Below are positions 1 to 11,440 of a stretch of 64,000 nt of DNA, piece after piece. The stretch is from positions 3,355,501 to 3,419,500 of the forward strand of contig JAHRBS010000010.1 in the NCBI GenBank assembly GCA_024305745.1. Direction: 5' to 3'. Each line of letters starts with the position of its first letter. Position 1 is the stretch's first letter. The DNA comes from Polyporus tsugae (taxonomy: Eukaryota > Basidiomycota > Agaricomycetes > Polyporales > Polyporaceae). A program made the position numbers and the translations under genes. The notes under the pieces are model-generated. The model was not told the origin of the DNA. It did no database searches and saw only the letters and a list, made by a program, of their open reading frames with translations.

Positions 1-966
1 GCCTCGGCGAAGTCGCCGTACTCGACTGTCAGGTGCGCGTGCCTCTCCCCGATCTTGAAGTCGTGGGTCGCCTTGGGCTTGGTGTCCGCGGACGCAATCA
101 AGAGCGTGAAGCTGTCGGGGCTGTCCTTCCGTAGACTGCACCGCATCGGGTTCAGTCTTGAACTTCCTTCAGAGACTTCTCAGATCTTCCGAGACTCACC
201 GAGTGTTCAGAGGGGAAATGCTGAGCTTCTCGGCCGCAGCCTGGACCGCCGCGACCTCCTCGTCGGTGGGGGGCTCCCCGAGGTAGTAGTTCGAGACGTG
301 ACCGAGGGAACGCTTGCCGATGAAGTTGCTGGGCTCGGGTAGGACCTCGTAGATGTGGTCCTTGAGCTCGTTCCAGAGCGGGATCGCGTTCGCGGCGTTG
401 GCCGACTTCTCGACGATGGCCGCGAACTTGTCCTCGGGGATGCGGGGCGCGATCTTGGTGAACCCGAAAGACTTGTAGTTCGCCAGGTTGCTGAGGACCT
501 AAGCATTCCCATCGCTCAGCTCCCATCCACGTTCCAGCCATGTCCACTCCGCGCATATAGCGATGATATGGATGGTGGAGAGGACGTACCTGGCTGGTGT
601 ACTGCAGCAAGTCGTCCCACTCCTCCGCCGAGACGCCGCTCTTCTCGCGGAGCGCGTCCAAGTCCGCGAGCTTCCCGTTCTCGCTGAACGTCAGGATGAG
701 GAGGTCATAGAGCTTCTCCGCCTGCGGCGTCCACTGGCCCTGGATGATGCGCGCGCCGGCCCAGGACGCCTGGCCGACGTAGTGCGCGTACTTTTTCTCC
801 TTCGAGCTGCAGGATTCAGACGGATCGCGGACGTGTGAGCGCCAGCGCGTCGTCGGTGAGTCTGGAGGACGCACCTGAGCAGGCCGAAGGACTTGGCGAC
901 GTTGAGACTGCAGTAGGGCGCGGCCTTGTCCGCGAGGAAGCGTTCCGCTGCAGCGAACTTGACCAT
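1..966 (-). CDS. DPP3: Dipeptidyl peptidase III (peptidase M49), N-terminal part, cut by the window edge
   Basis: Cytosolic zinc exopeptidase that releases dipeptides from the N-terminus of short peptides. The coding exons read 966-875, 806-590, 498-200 and 135-1, all in phase with GT..AG introns, and the gene continues beyond base 1. The protein starts MVKFAAAERFLADKAAPYC and contains the stretch KKYAHYVGQASWAGARII, characteristic of the N-terminal lobe of the M49 family. The later part gives NYKSFGFTK and FTLLIASAD. The HELLGH-type zinc motif lies downstream and is outside the window. An in-frame upstream ATG at 1182 would add 72 residues, but that extension is low complexity, so 966 is preferred. 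A mitochondrial-targeted longer form cannot be excluded. Identity is firm; only about 240 residues are visible. Confidence 0.88.
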
Positions 967-2069
967 CGTGCTCGAGAAGCTCCTCGTCTGTCCGTATGCG
1001 TAGGTGTGTTGTTTTGGTGGTGGTGACGCAGCGCTAGCCCCAGGTCGTCGGGGTGATCGTGCTGCAGCAGAAAGGAGAGATGGAAGGAGTGGAGGGGCTG
1101 CGGGGGTCGAGCATCGTGTGTTTTGAATGGCCCTGAGAGCACGCACGCGCAAAGCTCCGAGCTGGGCTGCAGATAATCGCATCCTCGATCAGGAGGTAGA
1201 TCATCTCCTCAACGCCAGAAACACACCGCCATTGCACTCGGCAAAGACCGACGATGGTTCCTCGCGTCCACTAATCCATGATCCGGCGACATAATTCGTT
1301 TCAGGGCCATGTGCAGCAAAGTACAGTTTCACATCCTGCACTCAAAGAGACTCAAAGTCGTATGGTACCGGTCATGATGTACTGTCGAAGATGGTGTCAG
1401 GGGATCCAAGAGACAATTTGCGTATTTGTCTCAGGTACGTACAGCACGCAATTGTGTGTCAAGTCGTCACAACTTCAATTTTGAGGGAAGGCCCTAAGCC
1501 CCTCAAACTAACAGTAGCCCTTTCAATAACAGAAAAGCTATCCCAGTCCAACCATCCACATGAATCCGATTGCGCAGTATATATAGTACAAATGACAGAT
1601 GCGTAAGCGTAACTATGCGACCATGCATATGGTATAAGTAAACAATGCAAATATGAGATATTCAGACGTCTGGACGGGGGTAGGAACACGAAAGGGAGTT
1701 GGGCTCGGGGGAATTTGAAAGGCAGAGGTGATGAGTGTGGCGAATGGATGGGTGATTGGAAGACGAGGGGCGGAGTACATAGTCTAAGTAACATACCTAA
1801 AACGAGACAGACGTAGCTGCAAGAGCAAACAAACAAACAACCAAATAAACAAACAAACAAGCCCGAAACATGTTAACCAAATCAGCACCGATGATCGTCC
1901 CAGGACCGCACGAGCTCTGCCCGAGACGGAAATGTCCAGTGGTATAGCCACCGGCGGTCCTCCGTCGATGATTGTAGGCAAGAACAAATCGACGACTCAC
2001 TTCGCCAACGCGGATACGAAGCGCACGTCATGTAGAAGTAATTATTGAGGCACAAAGCGGGATCGAGGC
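967..2069. other. Gene-free spacer with a CAAA microsatellite
   Basis: This 1.1 kb lies between the 5' end of DPP3 and the 3' end of the cysteine-tailed gene. No credible open frame is present. A (CAAA)n-like simple repeat lies at about 1826-1861 and makes a false CLFVCLFG-type frame on the minus strand. The DPP3 promoter should be in the left part, but no clear TATA box was seen. Confidence 0.5.
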
Positions 2070-3646
2070 TCAACGGCCGGGCCACGACATGCTCTCTTTG
2101 TCAGGTGAACTCGGCTCGTCCAACTCGCCAAACGGCACCCCGTCTGGATCCAAATCCAGCCCCAGCTCGCGGCTCGGTGTGCTCACGACGAGCGGCGGTG
2201 GCTCACGGGTCGACACCGATATTGATAGCGGTAGCGACGCCGACAATGGGCGTAGCTGGCTCGGATTGCGGCTCAGTGGTGGTAATGGCGGGAGCGCGAA
2301 TACGGGCGAGGGCGGTTCATCGCGGTCGCGGTCTCTGGACGTGTTGCGTTCACTCGTGAGTAATGGTAATGGAGGAAGGGGAGTCGGGGCTGGCTGCGGG
2401 GACGCTGTCCACCTGTACCCGTAGTCGATCTCTGGTGATGCTGGACGCGCGTATTCACGGCGCTGCTCTGGTGGTACCGGTGTCGGGGCGACCGCAGTAT
2501 GTGACGGGAGGTCGTATGGCGGGCACCCGGTCACCCGGTCCGCAAAGAAGGTGTAATATGAAGGGAGGTGTCCACGCGAGGAGCCCGTCGATGACGTGGA
2601 GCGGTGGTGGTGTCCTGGAGCAGGGCGCGCGTCCCAATAGCTCGGGCCGAACGGGCGGAGGGGTCTTGACGAAGATGGTGGAGGGGGGTTGCTTAGGGTA
2701 GGGGAGAAGATGCTCTCGGACGCGGCTTGGCAGGGCACGTACCGGGTTCCGAGCGTGTTCCCGCTATAGCACCACAGTTAGGCGTGCAAGATGAAGGACA
2801 AAGGGGGCAAGGGACGTACCAAACGGAGCACCCGATGCCTTCTCGTATACACCCGCAAGCGCTCTTGAGCATCTTGTCCATCGCGGGGTGGTCACAGTAC
2901 GCAGAATCCAATCCCATGACGGTCTCGGCGGCGTCCTCCTTCGCCATCCAAACACCGCGGGGATGCTGTGGATACGCGCACACATGCACGAGCGCACCGC
3001 AGCCGTTCGTCTTTCGCACAGACTTGCCCTGCGCCCTCGAGAAAGACAGAGACGACGGCCGAGAGGGAGACGAGGAGGGAACCGACAAGTCAGGGAACAG
3101 CGATGGCTCGAAGCGTCTTGGTGGGTCTTCTTCGTCATCATCCTCGATGCTCGCATCCTCCCCGCCACAATAAAGGACATACGCCTGCCCAGCCTGCGTC
3201 GTCTCGCTGAGGATCTCCACCGCCTGTACGCCCTCCGCCCCACGTCCCTGGGGCGGCGGCCTGGCCAAGCCGCCGCCCTCCCAGTCCCGCCATACCGGCC
3301 CCGCGCTGTACGTGTACTCGTCTGCGCCCGGCTCCGGGCTCGGCGTGCGGGACGGCTCGATGATGATGGGCCGTACGGGTGGCGCGTACGAGCTTGGGCC
3401 GGGGCCAGTGGTTCCGCTCGGGGGAGGAGGAGGGGGACGTCCGGCCGCGCCGGGGTTATGGTCGAGACGCATCGCCCCGCGCCTGCGGAGCCGTGAGGCC
3501 TCGCCCGTGCGCACAAGGTCGGCGAGGACGATGGAGTCGTCTGCGTCTGTGGGCTGGGGCCCTGCGGGGACCATGCTGGACCGCCGGCGGGGGACGAGGG
3601 ACGGGCGGGGATTGTAGTCGGAATGGCGTCGGTAGACTTGTGGCAT
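2070..3646 (-). CDS. Conserved fungal protein with a C-terminal cysteine cluster, function unknown
   Basis: Two exons, 3646-2820 and 2763-2070, give a closed 506-residue model. The N-terminal 200 residues are proline/serine-rich with an arginine-rich start (MPQVYRRHSDYNPR). An acidic patch (DASIEDDDEED) follows. The conserved core is cysteine-rich: CGALVHVCAYP, then SAYCDHPAMDK, then CGCIREGIGCSVC, joined across the intron to GNTLGTRYVPC. The CxC and CxxC spacing suggests a metal-binding (zinc-ribbon-like) fold, which is inference. The rest is low complexity and proline-rich. Intron 2819-2764 sits inside the cysteine motif, and splicing restores a CSVCGNTLGTR string, which supports the model. 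ATG 3646 was chosen because the upstream in-frame extension is compositionally odd. I recognise the motif as conserved in fungal hypothetical proteins but know no function. Confidence 0.72.
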
Positions 3647-4425
3647 GTGTCGTGGTGGGGTCGAGTGTTTCGGGTTGGTCGTGAGCGGTCGTGGTTTGTC
3701 GTGGATAGGAGAGTTGGGGCGGGTGCAGACGGGGAGAATGAAATAAAGGGATATGAGGGGGCTGTTCTGGCGACGGGAAGAAGAGGGTGGGAGGTAAGGA
3801 GAAAGGCAACGGCGCGGGGATGGCCACCGCCGCAACAAATGTGGCGTGGAGAGCGCGAGGCCGGCTTATGTAATTCCCGCGCCTCCCTTTCTGGGCCTGC
3901 CGACTCGGACGGAGGACAAGGTTCGCCCCTCCACCTCCACTGAGTTCATGAAAACTTCGCGCAGTGTGCCACGTTGTTAAAGATTTCGTTCGCTGTCGTG
4001 CCGCCAACAAGCGATTTTGAGTGCTTCTTGTGACGTAGCTCTGCGTGGCGACAAGCAGCTGAGGGCCGGCGACCAGCAGGCAGCACTGAGGTCATCCACA
4101 GACAAGCACCCGGCTTTCATACCGTGCTGTGAGAACCCTCAAGAGACCGAGTGACCATCTCGGGCGAGAGATACCGGTAGCGCACGGGCGCGCGGGCGGA
4201 CCTGCAACTTGTGCAAGGCCCAATGACGAACCACCCGAGACGCGCTGAGCATATAGTATTGAACGGAAACGAAGCACTCAATGTACCCCATATCTAGATA
4301 GGCACCCAATATACATCTACCCAATCCCAGCGCCACGCCCAACGCGGGTATCCTCCCGTACGCACCCGACGGGAGTCGCGACCCGCTGTGGCCAAGACTT
4401 GTGAGTATACTTAACACCGATGAGG
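3647..4425. other. Spacer between the cysteine-tailed gene and the Nudix gene
   Basis: No gene is supported here. It should hold the promoter of the 3646 gene and the 3' UTR of the Nudix gene. The open frames present are GC-driven and show no recognisable protein. Confidence 0.4.
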
Positions 4426-5734
4426 TCACAGCTTCGCGCGGAACGCCCCCCGCCTCCCACTGCCTTTCACGTCCGCCCGCCGCTGAGAACGCCTGGGGAG
4501 GCTGGCCGGGTCTGGGGTCCTGTCTGGGTCGATGCCCTCCGCCGCGGCGGCCGCGCGAAAGACGGAGTCGTGGCGGAGCGCGTACGCAATCCGCTGCTCC
4601 ATGCCCGGCTCGTCGGGCGCGCTCGCCTCGAAGTCGGGCTCGCGCCCGTACCCGATCGAGGCGACGCTAATGAGCATCGTACTGCAGGAGGAGGTCGCCG
4701 GAGATTGGGGGCGTGGGAGTCGCGTCAGCGTTTGCTATCCGAGGACGAGAAGGCTAGGAAGAGGAAGAGGAAGGAGGACGTACGCTGTTAGGCCAAATAT
4801 CGGCTTCGTCCCGCCGGCCTCTCTGCCGGTGAGGAAGTAGTGCGTGCGGAGCTTGCCCAGGATCGTGTTCGAGTTGTAGTCGACGAAGGTGTGGTACTTC
4901 ATCTCGAGCATCTCCGGCTCGGTCGCGAGCGGGAACGGTGGGTCCGAGTCGCGTAGGAAGCCGTTCAGGGGGTGGGAGAAGAGCGCTGCGACCTCAGCCT
5001 GGTTCAATACGGGCTGCGCATGCGCATGCGCATGGATATGACGATGAAGTTAGCGTGGTGGCGAGGCTCCATTTCGGACGGCCGGGACGGACCTGCACCG
5101 TGTTGTCGAGAATTAATACCACAACTCTAAAAGAATGGATGCCCGTGAGCCGAGGACGATCGGAGGAACGAATATGGGCGTACGGTATGACTATGAGGCT
5201 GTTCATGGTGAGGACGGACTCCAGAACGCATAGCAGCGGCACCTTTGTGTAGTCTAAAGGTAGACCAACCTGCTGTCGTTAATACCATACGCCGGCCCGA
5301 TAAGGAGGGATAATACCTCCTCAAACGCCTCCCGTCTCTGTAAAGACGTAAGTCACCGTCGGTCCGGCGGGAAGTCCCCATAACCGTAACAAGACCCACC
5401 GCTGTCATTTCATAACTCTTGTCCCGTGGCTCCCATTTACCACCAGGTAGGACAGTGTCTCCCGCATATGTTCGCAAATGTGACGCTCGCCTGCCAGTGG
5501 GCATACGTAGCGGCGTAAGACTCCGGGCCGGGGCAGCACGGGCATTGACACTAACTTGAACGCTCACCTGCTGAGAAGGACGTATATGTCGCCCATCCTC
5601 CCGATGAAGAGCGCGACCAGAACGGCCGAAGTCCTCGATTTGGGGTACCGAAAGGACCATTTCGGAGGTCGGTACGCAGCTAGGTTCTGTATACATCTAT
5701 ATATCACAGACAAATCATGTAAGCTCAGGCGCAT
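4426..5734 (-). CDS. PCD1: Nudix hydrolase, CoA-diphosphatase type (Pcd1/NUDT7-like)
   Basis: Seven exons (5734-5568, 5490-5400, 5337-5317, 5269-5184, 5126-5093, 5013-4784, 4681-4426) give a closed 294-residue protein. The family hydrolyses CoA and its derivatives to 3',5'-ADP and phosphopantetheine, usually in peroxisomes, and clears oxidised CoA. The CoA-type signature upstream of the Nudix box is visible as LLSRRASHLRTYAGDTVLPGG. The Nudix box itself reads GGKWEPRDKSYEMTA, then RREAFEE, then VGLP, matching Gx5Ex7REUxEExGU. The box is split by two introns and its catalytic REAFEE sits on a 21-nt micro-exon. The start at 5734 (MRLSLHDLSVIYR) runs in frame into YPKSRTSAVLVALFIGR. The last residues show no clear PTS1, so peroxisomal location is not supported by the sequence. 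Confidence 0.88.
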
Positions 5735-6498
5735 GGTATATGCCCCTCAGAACTGAAACATATCCGTGGAGGTCGTTGCGAACCTTCGTGATTCCGGCGT
5801 TAGGTGAGGGATTGAAGCCTTGTTAAGGTCGAAAGGAGGCCGGTGGAACTCCAGAAGCTTTACACGGCCCTTTGCCTCCGAGCTTGATGGCATTGTCCGA
5901 TAATTAAGTTTTCTATGCAATTATTGTGTTGCGTTTCCTAGCCTATACGACGAGGGAAGCTAGTATCCAGTGGCTTGGGAGTAATGTGGCTTGACACTGA
6001 CAGCAACTTGAAGGTACGAGCTGGACCCACAATACCAAACGCCCGGCGCAGTACAATACGCATGGCAGTTGTCGGCAGTTGTCGGTAACATCAGGTTGCA
6101 TCCAGCCGGAGAGACGCCCGTCCAAATCATATGACATCGATCATCATTGATGCTGTTCTGGACATCGGTTAACTACGACTTGGTTACGACAAAATCGTCA
6201 TTTAATTGCTGTGCGCAGGTGGTGATACATGTCATTCACAGGTCGTGTGCGAGGACGACTACGATACAGCATCTACAGCAGGAGTACAAAGTAATGTGCG
6301 AGAAAACGATGACACTGGCAGAGTAACAGGCCTAGAACTGGATGGGACGTGTGGGATGGTGGTACACAGAGCAAACGAGATAGATCCGAAAGCAAGCCCG
6401 AGTGTAGAATGATACAGGTGGAGAGACGAAACGTATGTATGCTGTGTAGGAGCCTCACAATGGCACTGGTGCTTAATTCCCAATGTTCCAAGGCCGAC
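5735..6498. other. Spacer upstream of the Nudix gene
   Basis: No gene is supported. The Nudix promoter is expected at the left end and the 3' UTR of the 6499 gene at the right. Confidence 0.4.
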
Positions 6499-8108
6499 TC
6501 AGAAGGGTTGTGTAGGGGAATGACGGCCGACGCTCGTCCACGACACCTCGCTCCCGTGCTGGGACCCGACCTCGAACGGGTCGTCATCGACGTGGACATT
6601 TCCGCTCGATGGGCTGAACATCCCAGAGCGCGGCGACATCACGTCGAACTCCTCGTCCGAGTCGAGCGTCAGGTCCGACGCCATGCTCGGAGACCGCACG
6701 TCCTCTGGATAAGTGGCATGCGCCCCAGCGGGGGAGACGTATTCAGGGCTGTGGGCCCGCGCGTCGACAGAGTAGATGTCCGAGAACGGGGACTGGACGC
6801 GCGAGCCCTCCGGGTTCAAAAGGGGGTCGGTGTGCGCACGTGCACCGCCTGCGTCCGTCTGCAATGAACCGCCCAATGGAGTGTTGTACGACGTCGAGAG
6901 CGGGAGCGATGCACTCAGATCAGCGGGTGGCTGCCTCATGGACAGAGGGGAGCGCTCGAGCAGCATCGTGTTGAGTGGAGTTGTACGAGGGGAAGGCAGA
7001 TAGTCGTCGGACATGGGGGTGGGCAGTCTGACTTTAGGGGACATTACCTGCGGCGACGGAGTGGGCGACTTTGAAACAGCCGACTGGGGCTCAGAGGGCT
7101 CAGAGAGACTCATGCTGGGGTAGGCAGGGCTGTTGTCCACAGAGGGGAGTGCGCTCGTCCGGATGGATTGTCCTCCGGGAGACGACGGCGCAGATGTGTC
7201 GACAATGACGTGCGTCGGTTCCATCACCGGGTAATGGATGGGGGTGTCGGCCTGCAAGCACGCATGGTAAAGAAATATGTTAGACCTAGCGATGCGGGCG
7301 CATGCCGACAGACCACGCACCTCCTCGGGAGCGGCAGTCGGTCGCCTGTGCCGGAGACCAGACGAGCTGGCAGAGTGCCTCCATTCGTCGCGTTCCCTCT
7401 CGGCGAGTCTCTCCAGCTCGATGGACATGCCGTTCACATCGTCTGCGCGCTTCTTATCGCCTGCGGATCTGGCGGACTTGCTCTGGTCGCTGTGAGCATT
7501 CACCGGTTGAGCGGGGACGGGGTTCTGGCGCTGCTTCTGCTTCTGTTGTTGCTGCCTCTTCTGCTTACGCTTCTCCACATAATTCTCTGCCCATGCCTCG
7601 AGCTTTGGTGCGATGACCGGCTCATAGACGAACTGTGAAAACAATATATGAGCTTACCGCAGCGCATGGCACAGAACCCAGGTCACGGTAGGGGTAAGCA
7701 GTGCTCCCTCACCTGGTGGAAAGCAATGACCGCGGCCACGCCGACGACGGCGACGGCGACATATATAGCTGGAGGCGGCATCGCAGCGTGAGAGAGGACG
7801 ATGAGGACGATAGGAAGCCAAGCAGCGATGCTCTGCAGTGCTTGGGAGTGTATCAGTAGCTCCGGGTCCGGAACGGCACTGCCGCTTGGGGACGCCGGAT
7901 CCACGTGCCGCACGCCGATCCGCACCTGCTGTGACAGTGATGGCGCCGGAAACGCAAGCTTGACTGTGATCGGTGACGAACCGCCTCCTCCAACCCACCC
8001 TGCCAACATCACGGTATGACTCTCGGCATAAGGGCGAACAGCTCTGAACAGGATTTGGATTGCACTTGCACGGTTCAGGGCTTTTGGTCCGAGGGTGAGA
8101 ATTCGCAT
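6499..8108 (-). CDS. Membrane-anchored protein with a long disordered tail, unknown function
   Basis: Exons 8108-7713, 7632-7321 and 7251-6499 give a closed 486-residue model. Residues about 95-132 form a hydrophobic hairpin (AAWLPIVLIVLSHAAMP, then IYVAVAVVGVAAVIAF), probably one or two membrane segments. A basic, glutamine-rich segment follows (VEKRKQKRQQQQKQKQR), likely a coiled coil or a nuclear/ER surface helix. The last 250 residues are serine/proline-rich with an acidic stretch (LTLDSDEEFDVMSPRSG). No enzyme motif is visible. The start could also be the internal ATG at MLAGWVGGGG (8009), since the residues before it are weakly supported. Splicing looks sound because all phases match. 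Confidence 0.6.
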
Positions 8109-8321
8109 TCCTCACTTCACCTGTTCACCACCTCCCACCATCCGAGCCTAGCTTCATTCGCGCTCGTTGCACGCGCATGCCATCCAAGGAAGCAACGCGA
8201 TGCACATTGCAAGGCTGCGGCACCATCCTGCATCAATTAGCATTGATCACTAGGCTGTTGAGCAGGAGAGCGGGAGCTTATTGGCTTATATATTAATATA
8301 TATCTGATCCACAATGCCCAC

Positions 8322-8330
8322 TATATAATA
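8322..8330 (+). promoter_or_regulatory. Probable TATA box of the phytase gene
   Basis: TATATAATA lies in an AT-rich island (about 8285-8335) about 120 nt before the chosen ATG at 8451. Transcription starting about 30 nt downstream of it would exclude the in-frame upstream ATG at 8340. This supports the 8451 start, which is followed directly by a signal peptide. Confidence 0.5.
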
Positions 8331-8450
8331 GTTGCTCTCATGAAAGAGCCTTCCAGTCCGGCCCACGACCAGCTCCCGCTCTCCGTCGACTCCAAAAGAA
8401 CCCTTTCGCCACCCGGATCGACCCTCCTTCCCGCGCACCTTGGAACGACG

Positions 8451-10171
8451 ATGAAGGCCCTTTTTGGACTGATAACACTCACTTACATCTGCTGCACCTA
8501 TGCGGCATTCTCACCACCAATATCCCGCCGACATGTCGATCATGCGGGCAAGGGGATACCACCGCTTGGTGTGCCGCGGAGCGTGCAGCAGAGCTGGGCG
8601 ATGTACTCGCCGTACTATCCCGCGAAGCAGTACGTGCCACCTCCGCAAGGTTGCAGCGTTGATCAGGTGCGTCTAACCTCATTCCCTTTTCTTCCCATGA
8701 CATACGGTAGCAACCATTTCCTTAGAACCATTTTTCCTGCTCGAGCTTTTGCGTCATTACATCATATTATTCAACAGAACGTCACTGACACGCGCAATCG
8801 CATGCTCTTAGGTACACATTGTAAGTGTCCCTGCTGAGATCGGCAAGGCAATATGAGTCTGACCCTTTCGTAGTTGCACCGACATGGTGCACGATACCCC
8901 ACCTCTGGTGTTGGAAAGCGAATCAAGGCCGCTATTAAAAAACTCCAATCCGTTGGCAATTATACCGACCCGCATCTTGATTTCCTCAAGGATTATACCT
9001 ATGATCTCGGCAAGAACAACCTAGTACCGTTCGGTGCCGCGCAGTGAGTACATGACAACTTGAGTCCGTCACATCTGCTTAAATTATGTAGGTCGTTTCA
9101 ATCTGGTCAGCAAGCCTTCAAGCGGTACAGGTCGCTAGTGAGTAAGCACAACCAACCCTTCGTAAGGGCTTCAAGTTCGGACCGTGTCGTGGACACTGCG
9201 AACAATTGGACTGCTGGTATGTCCCGGTCTTGTATCATATAGCAGATTGCAATGCCTACACCATCTGATCCAAACTTCAGGCTTCGCCGCTGCTAGTCAT
9301 CATCGCTATAACCCTGTACTCTCCGTCATCCTCTCAGAAACCGTACGTCTCCCTCACCGGAGGATGCTTTTCAGCCCCTTGGACTTACCCCTCCCCCTCT
9401 CAGGCAAACGACACTCTAGACGACGCCATGTGCGCCGCCGTGGGCTCGTCCGACCCCCAGACCAACCTCTGGCTCGCCACCTTCGCCCCGCCCCTGACCG
9501 CGCGCCTCAACGCCGCCGCTCCCAGCGCGAACCTCACCGACAGCGACACCAACAGCCTGCTCTCCATGTGCGCCTTCGACACGGTCGCGCACGAGCGGCG
9601 CAGCCCGTTCTGCGCGCTCTACGAAGAGCTCGGCGCGGCCGCCGGCAACTTCACGTACATGGGCGACCTCGGCAAGTACTACGGCACGGGCTACGGCCAG
9701 CCGCTCGGGCCCGTGCAGGGCGTCGGGTACATCAACGAGCTCCTCGCGCGCCTCACGGACCAGCCGGTGTGCGACCACACGCAGACGAACACGACGCTGG
9801 ACGCGGACCCGCGGACGTTCCCGCTCGGGAGGACGGTGTATGCGGACTTCTCGCACGACGACCAGATGACCGCGATCTACGCGGCGATGGGGCTGTTCAG
9901 GCAGGCGGCGCCGCTGGACCCGACGAAGCCCGATCCGGGGAGGACGTGGCGCACGGAGAAGATGGTGCCGTTCTCGGCAAGGATGGTCACGGAGCGGTTG
10001 GCGTGCAAGGGCGGGACGGCGAGCGTCAGGGTGTTGGTGAACGACGCGGTTATGCCGCTCGATTTCTGTGGGGCGAAGAGCGACGGGGTGTGCACGCTTG
10101 ATGCGTTTGTAGAGAGTCAGGCATATGCGCGGAATGACGGTGAGGGGGATTGGGAGAAGTGCTTTGCGTAG
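8451..10171 (+). CDS. Secreted histidine acid phosphatase, phytase type
   Basis: Six exons (8451-8666, 8812-8820, 8874-9043, 9092-9216, 9281-9342, 9404-10171) give a closed 449-residue protein. The family releases phosphate from phytate and other esters. A signal peptide is clear (MKALFGLITLTYICCTYA). The catalytic RHGxRxP motif appears as LHRHGARYPTSGVG just after CSVDQ, and the proton-donor HD as DFSHDDQM. Conserved phytase landmarks include GNYTDP, PFVRASSSDRVVDTA, NWTAG and SSDPQTNLW. Several N-x-S/T sites suggest glycosylation, and the many cysteines suggest disulfides, as expected for a secreted enzyme. Exon 2 is only 9 nt (Val-His-Ile) and sits immediately before the catalytic motif. 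Length matches fungal phytases. It is probably for phosphate acquisition; true phytate preference cannot be read from the sequence. Confidence 0.92.
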
Positions 10172-10439
10172 GATGCAGGTGCTTTGAACTGCAGTCATCG
10201 GTCATGATGTTGCTTCAGTTGCGGCAAGTTGTACGCGGCGAGACCATGTTCCGTATGGACTTTGATAGATCCTGTCCGCTCGTTACTGCTCTCGTGACAC
10301 TACTTATACCTTCGTTTAGTACATTTTGCTCACTTCGTACCTTATGCTAATTACAGCTCTTTTCACAAAGTACGAGTCCGAGACCGAGGGCAGTGACCAA
10401 GTGATCGCCTCTCTCTTCTGATCCGATTCTCGTCGATGT
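10172..10439. other. Phytase 3' flank
   Basis: Presumed phytase 3' UTR. Nothing else is seen before the F-box-like relic. Confidence 0.35.
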
Positions 10440-10990
10440 ACTTCTCACCGCACCACATGGAGGGGCTCGGGGCCCATAAGTTGCAGATCCGCGAAAGGAG
10501 AGCCTGTGAGCCCATCTCCGAGACGACGAACTTGTCCTCGCAGACGTACTCGCCCTTCGACTAGGTTCGGATCAAGCCGCCTTCTCCGAACGCGAACTTG
10601 AAGGGGCTTGCTCCGAACCTACCCTTCGACATGTTACTCCAATTGGGCGAAGGTGCAGAAACACAGGGCAGTCATCGGCGGACGCGTAGTCGTCTTCGTC
10701 TGGACCCGGGGTGGTCGCAATCTCCGTGAGCTCTGCGTCCGTGAGCATCCCAGGGGGTGCTTGATCGTCCACCCGGCCATATTCCCCAAGGCAGACGAGG
10801 CGGCAGTCGGGGGCGCGACCGTATCGCGAGATTTCGATGAGTGCGCGCAAGAGGTGGTGCTTGCCAGTGGAGAGCAGCCGCTCGCAGTATCGTCATACAA
10901 CCGTGAACACCCGATGAGCATAGAATCTGACGATTGTCGGGTCAATGGAAGGCAAAAAAAAAAAAGACTGTTTCGTGGGGATGTCCAGCA
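10440..10990 (-). pseudogene. Relic of an F-box-like family gene
   Basis: The minus strand encodes decayed pieces of the family found intact at 27652 and 52925. Best preserved is APDCRLVCLGEYGRVDDQAP followed by GMLTDAELTEIATTPGP (10850-10700). A separate piece at about 10440-10580 matches the family's C-terminal third, including counterparts of the SRIC and GEYVREDK regions. The middle, the F-box segment and both ends are missing, and frames change between pieces. It is closest to the broken copy at 50334-51481, which shares the TTPGPDE run. A 12-base A run (about 10954-10965) lies beside it. Not expected to make a protein. Confidence 0.75.
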
Positions 10991-11440
10991 AAGGGGTACT
11001 ATTTGGTGAGATCCAAGGATGAGTTCGAGCGGTCGTTTGCGGGCGTCAACACATCTCCGTTCAACTCGGAGGGCGGAGGCGGATATCGGTCGTCGACGCC
11101 TTCGCGGAATTGATTGGCATGTAATAAAATGCTACGCAGAACTAGATAGGTCCAATGACTACTACATTGCTACTTATAACGACTGATGATGAGCGTGGGT
11201 CTGAGTCCGTACCATGACGATGCAACGAGAGAGATATATCGAGAGTGGTCGGCGATGGATATGGATAGCTAGCTATGGCCATGGGGGAGGTCATGGGTCA
11301 AAGTCCAATGTCAATGAATCAATGATGAAGGCGAGAGAAAGTGTCCGTGTCGTATCCACACCAACACCAACGCCGCATATACAACCGGACCAAAGTACGA
11401 ACAAACACCACCACCGAACGCGCGACGTCTAGCGGACTGT
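10991..11440. other. Spacer at the 3' side of the chitin synthase
   Basis: No gene is supported. It probably contains the chitin synthase 3' UTR. Confidence 0.35.

Noticed and set aside
1826..1861. CLFVCLFGCLFV-type peptide suggesting a membrane segment
   Set aside because: Produced by a CAAA simple repeat; no start, splice or homology support.
8340..8450. Upstream in-frame ATG for the phytase
   Set aside because: It lies only about 10 nt after the TATA box and would bury the signal peptide 37 residues inside the protein.
9416..10198. 260-codon minus-strand frame opposite the phytase
   Set aside because: Shadow of a GC-rich exon; composition is arginine/histidine/glutamate repeats with no domain.
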